Shown: positions 1-6,617 of the stretch, one piece after another
Layout of the letters: each line of letters begins with the position of its first letter
Position numbering within the stretch: position 1 is the stretch's first letter
Source: Christensenella sp. UBA4379
Lineage (GTDB): Bacteria > Bacillota > Clostridia > Christensenellales > Aristaeellaceae
Direction of reading: 5' to 3'
Length of the DNA: 6,617 nt
Assembly (NCBI GenBank): GCA_002391225.1
Contig: DGRV01000005.1
Location: 67,236-73,852, forward strand
Program-made: the position numbers and the translations under genes
The notes under the pieces: generated by a model
Databases searched by the model: none
Told to the model about the DNA's origin: nothing
The model's input: only the letters and a program-made list of their open reading frames with translations

Positions 1-976
1 TGGTCTCCCGGGTGATGCAGATGGAACCGCCGCCGATGCCGACCTTGACAAAGTCCGCCCCGGCCTTGGCCAGGAAGAGGAAGCCGTCCCGGTCCACCAC
101 GTTGCCGGCGCCGATCTTGACGGTATCGCCGTACTGCTCCCGCACCCAGGACAGGACCCGCTGCTGCCAGACGGTGTAGCCCTCGGAGGAGTCGATGCAC
201 AGCACGTCCGCCCCGGCAGAGAGAAGGGCAGGGATGCGCTCCTGATAGTCCCGGGTGTTGATGCCCGCGCCGACCAGGAAGCGCTTATTCTTGTCCAGCA
301 GCTCCCGCGGGTTTTCCTTGTGGGAGGCGTAGTCCTTGCGGAAGACGAAATACATCAGCTTTCCTTCCCCGTCCACGATGGGCAGGGAGTTCAGCTTGTG
401 GTCCCAGATGATGTCGTTGGCCTCGCTGAGGGTGGTCTCCGCCGGAGCGGTCACCAGCTTGTTCAGCGGGGTCATGAATTCGCGGACCTTGATGTCCGTG
501 CTCATCCGGGAAATGCGATAATCGCGGCTGGTGACGATGCCCTGGAGCTTGCCGTTGGCCGTGCCGTCCTCCGTCACCGCGATGGTGGAAAAGCCGTTCC
601 TGGCCTTCAGGGCCAGCACGTCCGCCAGGGTGTTGTCCGGCGTCAGGTTGGAGGCCGATACCACGAAGCCGGCCTTGTAGCCCTTGACCCGGCCGACCAT
701 GGCGGCTTCATCCTTGATGCTCTGCGCGCCGTAGATAAAAGAAATTCCGCCCTCCTTGGCCAGCGCAATGGCCAGCTTATCATCCGAAACGGACTGCATG
801 ATGGCGGAGACGACAGGGATGTTCAGTTGAATCGCCGGTTTTTCCTGGCCTTTGCGGTACTTGGTCAGGGCAGTTTGCAGGCTGACGTTCTGAGGGACGC
901 AATCCTCCCCCGTATACCCTGGGATCAGCAGATATTCGTTGAAGGTGTGACAGGGCTCCTGGTAATAATAGGCCAT
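1..976 (-). CDS. guaB: IMP dehydrogenase, N-terminal two thirds (C-terminus beyond the window)
   Basis: It oxidises IMP to XMP with NAD+, the committed step from IMP toward GMP, in the cytoplasm. The visible 325 residues start MAYYYQEPCHTFNEYLLIPG. They show the first part of the TIM barrel (residues about 1-100, with PVVSAIMQSVS), two CBS domains forming a Bateman module (about 104-155 and 168-222), then the barrel again. The NAD-site aspartate is D262 in CIDSSEG, and the catalytic cysteine is C320 in GIGGGSICITRE. The window ends two codons after that motif, so the mobile flap is not seen. A full member has about 500 residues. The ATG at 976 follows AGGGAGG with 7-nt spacing. The variant signatures (DSSEG, GIGGGSICITRE rather than the common GPGSICTTR) and the N-terminus closely resemble, from memory, the Tritrichomonas foetus enzyme. 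The gene has its own promoter. IMP dehydrogenase is near certain; GMP reductase lacks this CBS module and start. Confidence 0.96.
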   Translation of the reverse strand, partial: MAYYYQEPCHTFNEYLLIPGYTGEDCVPQNVSLQTALTKYRKGQEKPAIQLNIPVVSAIMQSVSDDKLAIALAKEGGISFIYGAQSIKDEAAMVGRVKGYKAGFVVSASNLTPDNTLADVLALKARNGFSTIAVTEDGTANGKLQGIVTSRDYRISRMSTDIKVREFMTPLNKLVTAPAETTLSEANDIIWDHKLNSLPIVDGEGKLMYFVFRKDYASHKENPRELLDKNKRFLVGAGINTRDYQERIPALLSAGADVLCIDSSEGYTVWQQRVLSWVREQYGDTVKIGAGNVVDRDGFLFLAKAGADFVKVGIGGGSICITRET

Positions 977-983
977 TCGGACG

Positions 984-990
984 CCTCCCT
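984..990 (-). promoter_or_regulatory. Ribosome binding site of guaB
   Basis: The minus strand reads AGGGAGG here, 7 nt before the ATG at 974-976. It fixes the guaB start and leaves a leader of only about 25 nt from the predicted promoter, too short for a riboswitch. Confidence 0.85.
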
Positions 991-1007
991 TTCACTGGAT
1001 TGAAATG

Positions 1008-1036
1008 ATGATAACAAAAGGACATCCTTTTGTCAA
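1008..1036 (-). promoter_or_regulatory. Sigma-A type promoter of guaB
   Basis: On the minus strand a perfect -35 box TTGACA (1031-1036) is followed by a 17-bp spacer and the -10 box TATCAT (1008-1013, five of six to consensus). Transcription should start near 1001, about 25 nt before the guaB ATG. The surrounding 100-bp gap is AT-richer than the genes around it, as expected of a promoter. It makes guaB independently expressible, although read-through from the GH43 gene remains possible because no convincing terminator lies between them. Confidence 0.85.
1014..1033. promoter_or_regulatory. Perfect inverted repeat, probable repressor operator in the guaB promoter
   Basis: The half-sites are ACAAAAGGA and TCCTTTTGT, a perfect 9-bp inverted repeat around a 2-bp centre. 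The 20-bp element fills the whole -35/-10 spacer and covers the last three bases of the -35 box. A dimeric repressor bound here would block RNA polymerase directly. Purine genes such as guaB are commonly repressed in response to purine or guanine nucleotide levels, so a purine-responsive regulator is a natural guess. I do not recognise the motif: it is not the Bacillus PurR box (CGAA core) nor the Escherichia coli PurR site. The element lies upstream of the predicted start site, so it is not in the guaB transcript itself; it argues for a DNA operator over an RNA structure. Confidence 0.65.
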
Positions 1037-1076
1037 TTGAAAAACTGGCAAACCATACGCCCTGCTCTCACAGGGA

Positions 1077-2402
1077 TTATTTGAGAAATACGAAGGACTG
1101 GAGTTCAAACAGCTTCCTGCCGGTGAAAAACTGGCCGGTCCAGCTGTCCGTCCTGTTTTCCGCGATCAGGTAAAGGGCGTGCCTGCCGGTGACCGGGGCG
1201 GTTTTCATCCGGCAGATCCCGTCCCCCGTGCCGATGTCGCACAGGCCGATTTCGGGGCCCTGTTCCGGGTCGTCCAGGCGGACGCGAACCTTGCAGCGGA
1301 CGCCCATGCCCCTGACCTGCAGGGCCAGCGTCAGGCCGTCGCCGGTATGATCCTGGCCAAAGTCAAAGTACTTGTAGCCCATGACGCAGCCGTCGGTGAT
1401 TTCGGTGATTACCCGAGTCATCAGGTCCTTTTCGGTGATGAAGCAGCCGCCTTTGAGTACACAGGCGATCTCGGCCGGGGTGATCTGATAGGGATTCAGG
1501 GCGTCCTCAAAACCCAGGGACGTCATTTCCACCGGCGGGATCGTGCCGTCCGGCAGGATATTGATCTTTTCCACGCAGGCCCGGCGGCTCATGATCGAAT
1601 GGTTGGTCATCCGGTGATAGAACACATACCACTGTCCGTTCAGGCAGGCGATGGAGCCGTGGTCGTTCCCGGCCGGATAATCGACCCCGTTGTCGATGAT
1701 GTAGCCCCGGTAGGTAAAGGGACCCCTGGGCGAAGAGGAAGTGGCGTAGGCCAGGCGGCTGCCCCGGCGGGGAGAGTAGATCAGGTAATAGGTGTCCCCG
1801 ATTTTCCGGGGAGAGCTGGCCTCAAAGAAGCGCCGCTCTTTGGGCACGTCCTCCCCGTCCTCGATCACGCTCTTTTGCAGCGTGCCGGGGATCACATCGC
1901 ACATGGTGGACGGGTCCAGCTCGTTCATGCACGAGTGTTCAAAGCCGTAATACACATAGACCTTTCCGTCCGTATCCACCAGGACGCCGGCGTCGTTGAA
2001 GATCCCGTCATCCCCGACCTCGTCGGTATACCTATACTGGGAAAGCAGGCGGAACGGCCCCTCCGGACGGTCGGATACGCCCACCGCCCCCTTCGCGCCG
2101 ACGATGTAGGCGTAAAGATAATACTTCCCGTCCTTTTCGACCACGTCCGGGGCGTAGAGGCAGTGGTCCGTCCAGGGCGTATCTGAAGGCCGCTTTTCGC
2201 CCGGGCGGGTGCGGAAGCTGTCCCCGTGGCACTGCCATTCGTTCAGGTTATTCAGCGGGGCGGACCAGACCTTCAGCTTGTAATCGCAGAAGGCGTCCCC
2301 CGCCGTCCGGTCATGGGAGCCGTAGAGATAGACCCGGTCCCCGAACACGCGTGGCTCCCCGTCCGGAATGTATTCCCACAGGGGCAGAATCGGATTGGGC
2401 AT
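1077..2402 (-). CDS. GH43 family glycoside hydrolase with CBM6-like C-terminal domain (probable arabinofuranosidase/xylosidase)
   Basis: A 441-residue protein. The start is the ATG at 2402 (MPNPILPLWEY), preceded by AAGGAGG with 6-nt spacing; an ATG 12 codons upstream lies inside a hairpin and lacks such a site. Residues 1-300 form a GH43 five-bladed propeller. The likely general base is D14 in IPDGEP, the pKa-modulating aspartate D137 in IFNDAG, the general acid E194 in FFEASSP, and the conserved metal-site type histidine H248 in GNDHGS. Residues about 308-441 resemble a CBM6 beta-sandwich (TDGCVMGYKYFDFG, GRHALYLIAEN, ending FELQSFVFLK). Family members release terminal arabinose or xylose from arabinoxylan, arabinan or their oligosaccharides. 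There is no signal peptide, so the enzyme should act in the cytoplasm on imported oligosaccharides. The exact substrate cannot be read from sequence. No sugar transporter or regulator is visible nearby; it sits between fhs and guaB. Confidence 0.9.
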   Translation of the reverse strand: MPNPILPLWEYIPDGEPRVFGDRVYLYGSHDRTAGDAFCDYKLKVWSAPLNNLNEWQCHGDSFRTRPGEKRPSDTPWTDHCLYAPDVVEKDGKYYLYAYIVGAKGAVGVSDRPEGPFRLLSQYRYTDEVGDDGIFNDAGVLVDTDGKVYVYYGFEHSCMNELDPSTMCDVIPGTLQKSVIEDGEDVPKERRFFEASSPRKIGDTYYLIYSPRRGSRLAYATSSSPRGPFTYRGYIIDNGVDYPAGNDHGSIACLNGQWYVFYHRMTNHSIMSRRACVEKINILPDGTIPPVEMTSLGFEDALNPYQITPAEIACVLKGGCFITEKDLMTRVITEITDGCVMGYKYFDFGQDHTGDGLTLALQVRGMGVRCKVRVRLDDPEQGPEIGLCDIGTGDGICRMKTAPVTGRHALYLIAENRTDSWTGQFFTGRKLFELQSFVFLK

Positions 2403-2408
2403 AATGTT

Positions 2409-2415
2409 CCTCCTT
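2409..2415 (-). promoter_or_regulatory. Ribosome binding site that decides the GH43 start
   Basis: The minus strand reads AAGGAGG, a near-perfect Shine-Dalgarno sequence 6 nt before the ATG at 2400-2402. The in-frame upstream ATG at 2436-2438 has no comparable site. This ribosome binding site can pair with CCTCCT (minus strand) at 2422-2427 just upstream. Confidence 0.85.
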
Positions 2416-2421
2416 GATGAC

Positions 2422-2452
2422 AGGAGGCTGCTGCGCAAAACGGCAGCAGCCT
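2422..2452 (-). promoter_or_regulatory. GC-rich hairpin in the fhs-GH43 gap
   Basis: On the minus strand AGGCTGCTGC (2443-2452) and GCAGCAGCCT (2425-2434) form a perfect 10-bp stem with an 8-nt loop, starting 8 nt after the fhs stop codon. No T-tract follows in either direction, so it is not a standard intrinsic terminator. It could protect the 3' end of the purL-fhs message or act as a partial terminator. Its 3' arm runs into CCTCCT (2422-2427), which is complementary to the GH43 ribosome binding site. Confidence 0.55.
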
Positions 2453-2460
2453 TAAAGAAA

Positions 2461-4137
2461 TCAGAAAAGACCTGTGATTTTTCCGTTTTCGTCCACGTCG
2501 ATCCTCTCGGCAGCCGGAGACTTGGGCAGGCCGGGCATGGTCATGATGTCCCCGGTCAGGGCCACCAGGAAGCCTGCGCCGGCAGAGACCTTGAGATTGC
2601 GCACGGTCACGGTGAAGTTTTCCGGCGCGCCGAGCAGGGACGGATCGTCGGAAAAGCTGTACTGGGTCTTGGCCACGCAGACGGGCAGGTTCCCAAAGCC
2701 CAGCTCGGTCAGCCGGGCCGCCTGCTGTCTGGCGGCGGGGGTCAGGGCCACGCCGGCCCCGCCGTACACCCGTTTTACGATGGCTTCGAGCTTTTCCTCG
2801 ATGGTCCCGTCCAGTTCATAGCTGAAGCGGAAATGGCTTTCTTCCTCTTCGCACAGACGCACCACCTCGCGGGCCAGGGCTTCGCCGCCCTTGCCCCCTT
2901 CGGCCCACACCGTGCTCAGCACGGTATTTACGCCCAGCTCCCGGCACTTGCGGATGATAAAGTCGATCTCCGCGTCCGTATCGGTCGGGAAGCGGTTGAT
3001 GGCCACCACGCAGGGCAGGCCGTACACGTTTTTGATGTTGCTCACGTGGCGCAGCAGGTTCGGGATGCCCTTTTCCAGGGCCGCCAGGTCCTCCTGGGCC
3101 AGGTTCTTTTTGTCCAGGCCCCCGTGCATTTTGAGCGCCCGCACCGTGCCGACGACCACCACCGCGTCCGGGGAAAGCCCCGACATGCGGCACTTGATGT
3201 CGAGGAACTTTTCCGCCCCCAGGTCCGCGCCGAAGCCTGCCTCGGTCACGGTGTAATCCCCCAGGCGCATGGCCATGCGGGTCGCCATGACGCTGTTGCA
3301 GCCGTGGGCGATGTTGGCAAACGGTCCGCCGTGCACGAAGGCGGGGGTCCCCTCCAGGGTCTGGACCAGGTTGGGCTTGAGCGCGTCCTTGAGCAGAGCC
3401 GCCATCGCGCCGGTCGCCCTGAGGTCGTCCGCGGTCACGGGCCGGTCGTCATAGGTATAGGCCACAATGATGCGGCCCAAGCGCTCCTTGAGGTCGCTGA
3501 TGCTGCTTGCCAGGCAGAAGATGGCCATGATTTCGCTGGCCACGGTGATGTCGAAGCCGTCCTCGCGCGGGGTGCCGTTGACGCGGCCGCCCAGGCCGTC
3601 CACCACAAAGCGCAGCTGGCGGTCGTTCATATCCACACAGCGCTTCCAGACGATCTTTTTGACGTCGATGCCCAGGGCGTTGCCCTGCTGGATGTGGTTG
3701 TCCAGCATGGCGGCCAGCAGGTTGTTGGCCGCCCCGATGGCGTGAAAGTCGCCGGTAAAGTGGAGGTTGATGTCCTCCATCGGCACCACTTGAGCATAGC
3801 CGCCGCCGGCCGCCCCGCCCTTGACGCCGAACACCGGGCCCAGGCTGGGCTCCCGGAGGGCCACGGTGACGCGCTTTCCGATGCGGGCCAGGCCGTCCGC
3901 CAGGCCGATGGTCGTGGTGGTCTTGCCCTCGCCCGCCGGGGTGGGGGTGATTGCGGTCACCAGCACCAGTTTGCCTGGCTTGCGGTCCGTCTCCCTGAGC
4001 AGGGCCGGGTCGATCTTGGCCTTGTAGCGGCCGTACTGCTCGATATATTTTTCATCGATCTGCGCTTTTTTCGCAATCTCGACGATGGGCTTCATCTCGC
4101 ACTGCTGGGCGATTTCAATGTCCGACAGATATGCCAT
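2461..4137 (-). CDS. fhs: Formate--tetrahydrofolate ligase
   Basis: A complete 558-residue protein, the usual bacterial length. It joins formate to tetrahydrofolate using ATP, giving 10-formyl-THF in the cytoplasm. This is the formyl donor for the PurN and PurH steps, and also an early step of the methyl branch in acetogens. The P-loop-like ATP site TPTPAGEGKTTTT lies at residues 64-76. The first family signature GVKGGAAGGGY is at 104-114 and the second, VGTVRALKMHGG, at 329-340; its second position is G where I recall A or S as usual, a minor change. The conserved EPSLGPVFG (96-104) and NLHFTGDFHAI are intact, as is the C-terminal TGDIMTMPGLPKSPAAERID. The ATG at 4137 follows AAAGGAG with 6-nt spacing. 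Only 18 bp separate it from the purL stop, so the two are almost certainly one transcript, matching cofactor supply to purine synthesis. No frameshift or missing domain is seen. Confidence 0.98.
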   Translation of the reverse strand: MAYLSDIEIAQQCEMKPIVEIAKKAQIDEKYIEQYGRYKAKIDPALLRETDRKPGKLVLVTAITPTPAGEGKTTTTIGLADGLARIGKRVTVALREPSLGPVFGVKGGAAGGGYAQVVPMEDINLHFTGDFHAIGAANNLLAAMLDNHIQQGNALGIDVKKIVWKRCVDMNDRQLRFVVDGLGGRVNGTPREDGFDITVASEIMAIFCLASSISDLKERLGRIIVAYTYDDRPVTADDLRATGAMAALLKDALKPNLVQTLEGTPAFVHGGPFANIAHGCNSVMATRMAMRLGDYTVTEAGFGADLGAEKFLDIKCRMSGLSPDAVVVVGTVRALKMHGGLDKKNLAQEDLAALEKGIPNLLRHVSNIKNVYGLPCVVAINRFPTDTDAEIDFIIRKCRELGVNTVLSTVWAEGGKGGEALAREVVRLCEEEESHFRFSYELDGTIEEKLEAIVKRVYGGAGVALTPAARQQAARLTELGFGNLPVCVAKTQYSFSDDPSLLGAPENFTVTVRNLKVSAGAGFLVALTGDIMTMPGLPKSPAAERIDVDENGKITGLF

Positions 4138-4155
4138 GAGTCTCTCCTTTAAAAG

Positions 4156-6617
4156 TTATCTGAAATACCTTACGGCGGCTTCAAACATACAGATATCATA
4201 ATCCCCAGGGACGTTTTTGTAAAGGCCCTGCCCGATGCGCTCGCTGTGGCCCATCTTGCCCAGCACCCGGCCGTCCGGGCTGGTGATGCCCTCGATGGCC
4301 TGCATGCTGCCGTTGGGGTTGAAATGCACGTCCATGGTGGCACGGCCCTCCAGGTCCACGTACTGGGTGGCGATCTGGCCGTTCTCGGCAATCTCTCTGA
4401 TCATCTTTTCCTCGGCCAGGAAGCGGCCCTCGCCGTGGCTGATGGGCACGGTGTAGATATCCCCCACCTCCGTCAGGCGCAGCCAGGGGCTCTTGTTGCT
4501 GGCGACGCGGGTGCGCACCAGACGGCTCTGGTGACGGGCGATGGTGTTGAAGGTCAGGGTCGGGCAGTGCTCGTCCGGGTCGACGATTTTGCCGAAGGGC
4601 ACCAGGCCCAGCTTGATCAGGGCCTGGAAGCCGTTGCAGATGCCGCACATCAGGCCGTCCCGTTTCTCCAGCAGATCGGTCACGCCCTCGCGGACCGCCT
4701 GGCTGCGGAAGAAGGCGGTGATGAATTTGGCGCTGCCATCCGGCTCGTCGCCGCCGCTGAAGCCGCCGGGAATGAAGATGACCTGGCTGTCCCGGATCGC
4801 CCGGGCAAAGGCCTCGACGCTGCGGGCGATGCCGTCCGCCGTCAGGTTGTTGATCACCATAATCTGGGCGTCCGCCCCGGCGTCCCGCACGGCGCGGGCG
4901 CTGTCGTATTCGCAGTTGGTGCCGGGGAAGGCGGGAATCAGCACGCGGGGCTTCGCCGTTTTGACCGCGGGGGCAGGCCAGCGCTCCGCCGGAGCGGAGA
5001 AGGTTTTAACCTCGTCGGCGGGCGTCTCAATGTTGCAGGGATAGACCTTTTCCAGCCGGTCCTCCCAGCGGCGCAGAAGGTCGCCCAGCGGGACGCACTC
5101 GCCCAGATACTCCAGGCAGGCCCGGTCCGTCACCTCTCCCAGGAGGGTTTCGCCGTCCAGCGCCCTGTCCACCTCCACCACGAAGTCGCCGTAGCGGGTC
5201 TGCGCCAGGGCCTCCAGGCTCCAACCCTCCGCAAAGCGGAAGCCCAGGCCGTTGCCGAAGCTCATCTTCATCACGGCTTCCAGAATACCGCCCATTCCCG
5301 GGGTATAGCAGGCGAAGGCCCGGCCGGACGCCCGGAGGGAGGCGACCTTATGGAAGCTTTCGATGAGGGCCGACGCTTCCGGCAGCCCGTCCGATGTGCG
5401 GGGCGCGGCAATCAGGATCAGCTGATGGCCGGACGCCTTGGTCTCCGGGCTCAGGATGTCCCCGGTCTTCGCCGTGGTCACGGCGAAGCTGACCAGGGTG
5501 GGCGGCACGTCCAGCTTTTCAAAGGAACCGCTCATGCTGTCCTTGCCGCCGATCGCGCCGACGCCCAGGTCCTTCTGGGCTTCAAAGGCGCCCAGCAGGG
5601 CAGCCAGGGGCTTGCCCCAGCGCCGTCCTTCTTTGCCGGGCTTTTCAAAATATTCCTGGAAGGTCAGGTACACGTCCTCAAAGGAGGCCCCGGAGGCGAT
5701 CAGCTTGGATACGGACTCGATCACCGCCAGATAGGCCCCATGGTAGGGGCTCTTTTCGCTGATCAGGGGGTTATAACCCCAGGCCATCAGGGAGCAGTCG
5801 TCGGTGTGCTTGAGCTCCATGCTGATTTTCTGTACCATGGCCTGGATGGGGGTCAGCTGGTATTTGCCGCCGAAGGGCATCAGCACCGTGCCCGCGCCGA
5901 TGGTGGAATCAAAGCGCTCGCTCAGGCCCCGCTTGGAGCAGATGTTGAGGTCCTCCGCCATCTTTTCCAGGGTTTCCCGGAACCCGACGGCAGGGGTCGG
6001 TGCAAAGGCCTCGGGCTTGTCCACGGTGACCGAAATGTGCTTGGGTGCCCCGTTGGAATTGAGGAATTCCCGGCTGATGTCCACGATGGTCTTGCCGTTC
6101 CAGTGCATCTGGAGGCGCGGCTCCGCCTGGACCACCGCCACCGGGCAGGCCTGCAGGTTCTCCTTCGCCGCCAGGGCCAGGAAGGCGTCCGCGTCCTCTT
6201 TGGCGACGACCACCGCCATGCGCTCCTGGCTTTCGGAGATGGCCAGCTCCGTGCCGTCCAGGCCTTCATATTTTTTCGGCACCGCGTTTAAGTCGATGGA
6301 AAGACCGTCCGCCAGCTCGCCGATGGCCACGCTGACGCCGCCGGCGCCAAAGTCGTTGCAGCGCTTGATCAGGCGGGTGGCTTCCCCGTTTCTGAACAGG
6401 CGCTGGAGCTTTCTCTCCTCCGGCGCGTTACCCTTCTGCACCTCCGCCCCGCAGGTTTCCACGCTGTGGGCGTTGTGCGCCTTGCTGGAGCCCGTCGCCC
6501 CGCCGATGCCGTCCCGGCCGGTGCTGCCGCCCAGGAGGATGACCACGTCCCCGGGAACAGGGCGCTCCCGGCGGACGTTTTCCTGCGGAGCCGCGGCGAT
6601 GACCGCGCCGATCTCCA
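4156..6617 (-). CDS. purL: Phosphoribosylformylglycinamidine synthase, single-chain PurL (N-terminus beyond the window)
   Basis: It converts FGAR, ATP and glutamine to FGAM, the fourth step of de novo purine synthesis. About 820 codons are visible. The reading frame is open through the right edge, so the GTG at 6546 is an internal valine, not the start. Family members of this one-chain type have about 1,200-1,300 residues, so roughly the first third is missing. Numbering from the edge, the glycine-rich GGSTGRDGIGGATG is at 29-42. The second AIRS-type synthetase half (LTPIQAMVQKI, GAIGGKDSMSGSF near 352) follows. A fused class I glutamine amidotransferase runs from about 557 (RVLIPAFPGTNCEYDSA) to the end. 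Its nucleophile is C660 in GICNGFQ, and its His/Glu pair is H790 and E792 in MGHSERIG. Both modules look intact, so no separate PurQ is needed. The fused glutaminase domain separates it from the short Bacillus-type PurL. fhs follows after 18 bp. Confidence 0.97.
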   Translation of the reverse strand, partial: EIGAVIAAAPQENVRRERPVPGDVVILLGGSTGRDGIGGATGSSKAHNAHSVETCGAEVQKGNAPEERKLQRLFRNGEATRLIKRCNDFGAGGVSVAIGELADGLSIDLNAVPKKYEGLDGTELAISESQERMAVVVAKEDADAFLALAAKENLQACPVAVVQAEPRLQMHWNGKTIVDISREFLNSNGAPKHISVTVDKPEAFAPTPAVGFRETLEKMAEDLNICSKRGLSERFDSTIGAGTVLMPFGGKYQLTPIQAMVQKISMELKHTDDCSLMAWGYNPLISEKSPYHGAYLAVIESVSKLIASGASFEDVYLTFQEYFEKPGKEGRRWGKPLAALLGAFEAQKDLGVGAIGGKDSMSGSFEKLDVPPTLVSFAVTTAKTGDILSPETKASGHQLILIAAPRTSDGLPEASALIESFHKVASLRASGRAFACYTPGMGGILEAVMKMSFGNGLGFRFAEGWSLEALAQTRYGDFVVEVDRALDGETLLGEVTDRACLEYLGECVPLGDLLRRWEDRLEKVYPCNIETPADEVKTFSAPAERWPAPAVKTAKPRVLIPAFPGTNCEYDSARAVRDAGADAQIMVINNLTADGIARSVEAFARAIRDSQVIFIPGGFSGGDEPDGSAKFITAFFRSQAVREGVTDLLEKRDGLMCGICNGFQALIKLGLVPFGKIVDPDEHCPTLTFNTIARHQSRLVRTRVASNKSPWLRLTEVGDIYTVPISHGEGRFLAEEKMIREIAENGQIATQYVDLEGRATMDVHFNPNGSMQAIEGITSPDGRVLGKMGHSERIGQGLYKNVPGDYDICMFEAAVRYFR

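Noticed and set aside
320..1003. A plus-strand open frame of 227 codons opposite guaB and its promoter.
   Set aside because: It covers the coding strand of a clear IMP dehydrogenase and crosses the guaB promoter; the translation looks like a shadow with no domain.
1040..1075. A possible intrinsic terminator after the GH43 stop: CCCTG/CAGGG stem (1060-1064 with 1071-1075) and a T-run on the minus strand at 1040-1044.
   Set aside because: The stem is only 5 bp and the T-run lies about 15 nt beyond it. The nearer TGG/CCA stem is 3 bp. This is too weak to call.
977..1076. A purine or guanine riboswitch before guaB.
   Set aside because: The predicted leader is about 25 nt, too short for an aptamer, and no purine-riboswitch core is seen in the whole 100-bp gap.
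1179..2186. A plus-strand open frame of 335 codons opposite the GH43 gene.
   Set aside because: The GH43 reading on the minus strand has conserved motifs throughout; the plus frame has none.
2403..2460. A separate promoter for the GH43 gene in the gap after fhs.
   Set aside because: No -35/-10 pair with sensible spacing is visible on the minus strand; the space is taken by the hairpin and ribosome binding site.
2368..4152. A long plus-strand open frame (594 codons) opposite fhs, rich in Gly, Ala, His, Gln and Val.
   Set aside because: It mirrors the fhs gene on the opposite strand. Its composition is that of antisense translation of GC-rich DNA, with no recognisable domain and no good ribosome binding site, while fhs is certain.
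4246..6291. A plus-strand open frame of 681 codons opposite purL.
   Set aside because: Same reason: low-complexity, GC-driven antisense frame over a certain purL. It has no motif or domain I can identify.
6544..6546. The GTG at 6546 as the start of purL.
   Set aside because: The same frame stays open to the window edge and reads EIGAVIAAAPQENVRRERPVPGD, natural PurL sequence leading into the glycine-rich motif, so the codon is internal.

Overview
The window is a compact, GC-rich (about 60% by eye) bacterial stretch. Every supported gene is on the minus strand, so transcription runs from high to low coordinates. In that order the genes are: the C-terminal two thirds of a large one-chain purL (cut by the right edge), a complete formate-tetrahydrofolate ligase gene (fhs), a complete cytoplasmic GH43 glycoside hydrolase, and the N-terminal two thirds of an IMP dehydrogenase gene (guaB, cut by the left edge). 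Strong AGGAGG-type ribosome binding sites, a single-chain PurL ending in a glutaminase domain, and a 558-residue bacterial Fhs all point to a GC-rich member of the Clostridia, probably a gut or rumen anaerobe. That placement is inference; no rRNA or other marker gene is present.

Layout. purL (6617-4156) and fhs (4137-2461) are 18 bp apart and almost certainly co-transcribed. A 58-bp gap with a strong GC hairpin but no T-tract separates fhs from the GH43 gene (2402-1077). The gap from GH43 to guaB (977-1076) holds a textbook sigma-A promoter, and a perfect 9+2+9 inverted repeat fills its spacer. guaB therefore looks separately regulated although it lies in line with the others.

Function. Three of the four genes belong to purine and one-carbon metabolism. 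PurL makes FGAM in the de novo pathway. Fhs makes 10-formyl-THF, the formyl donor for two later de novo steps. GuaB takes IMP toward XMP and GMP. The GH43 enzyme (probable arabinofuranosidase/xylosidase with a CBM6-like tail) is the metabolic outsider.

I found no tRNA, rRNA, CRISPR array, insertion sequence, phage gene or new defence system. The most noteworthy points are the operator-like palindrome in the guaB promoter, the resemblance of this GuaB to the Tritrichomonas foetus type of IMP dehydrogenase, and competing hairpins over the GH43 ribosome binding site.
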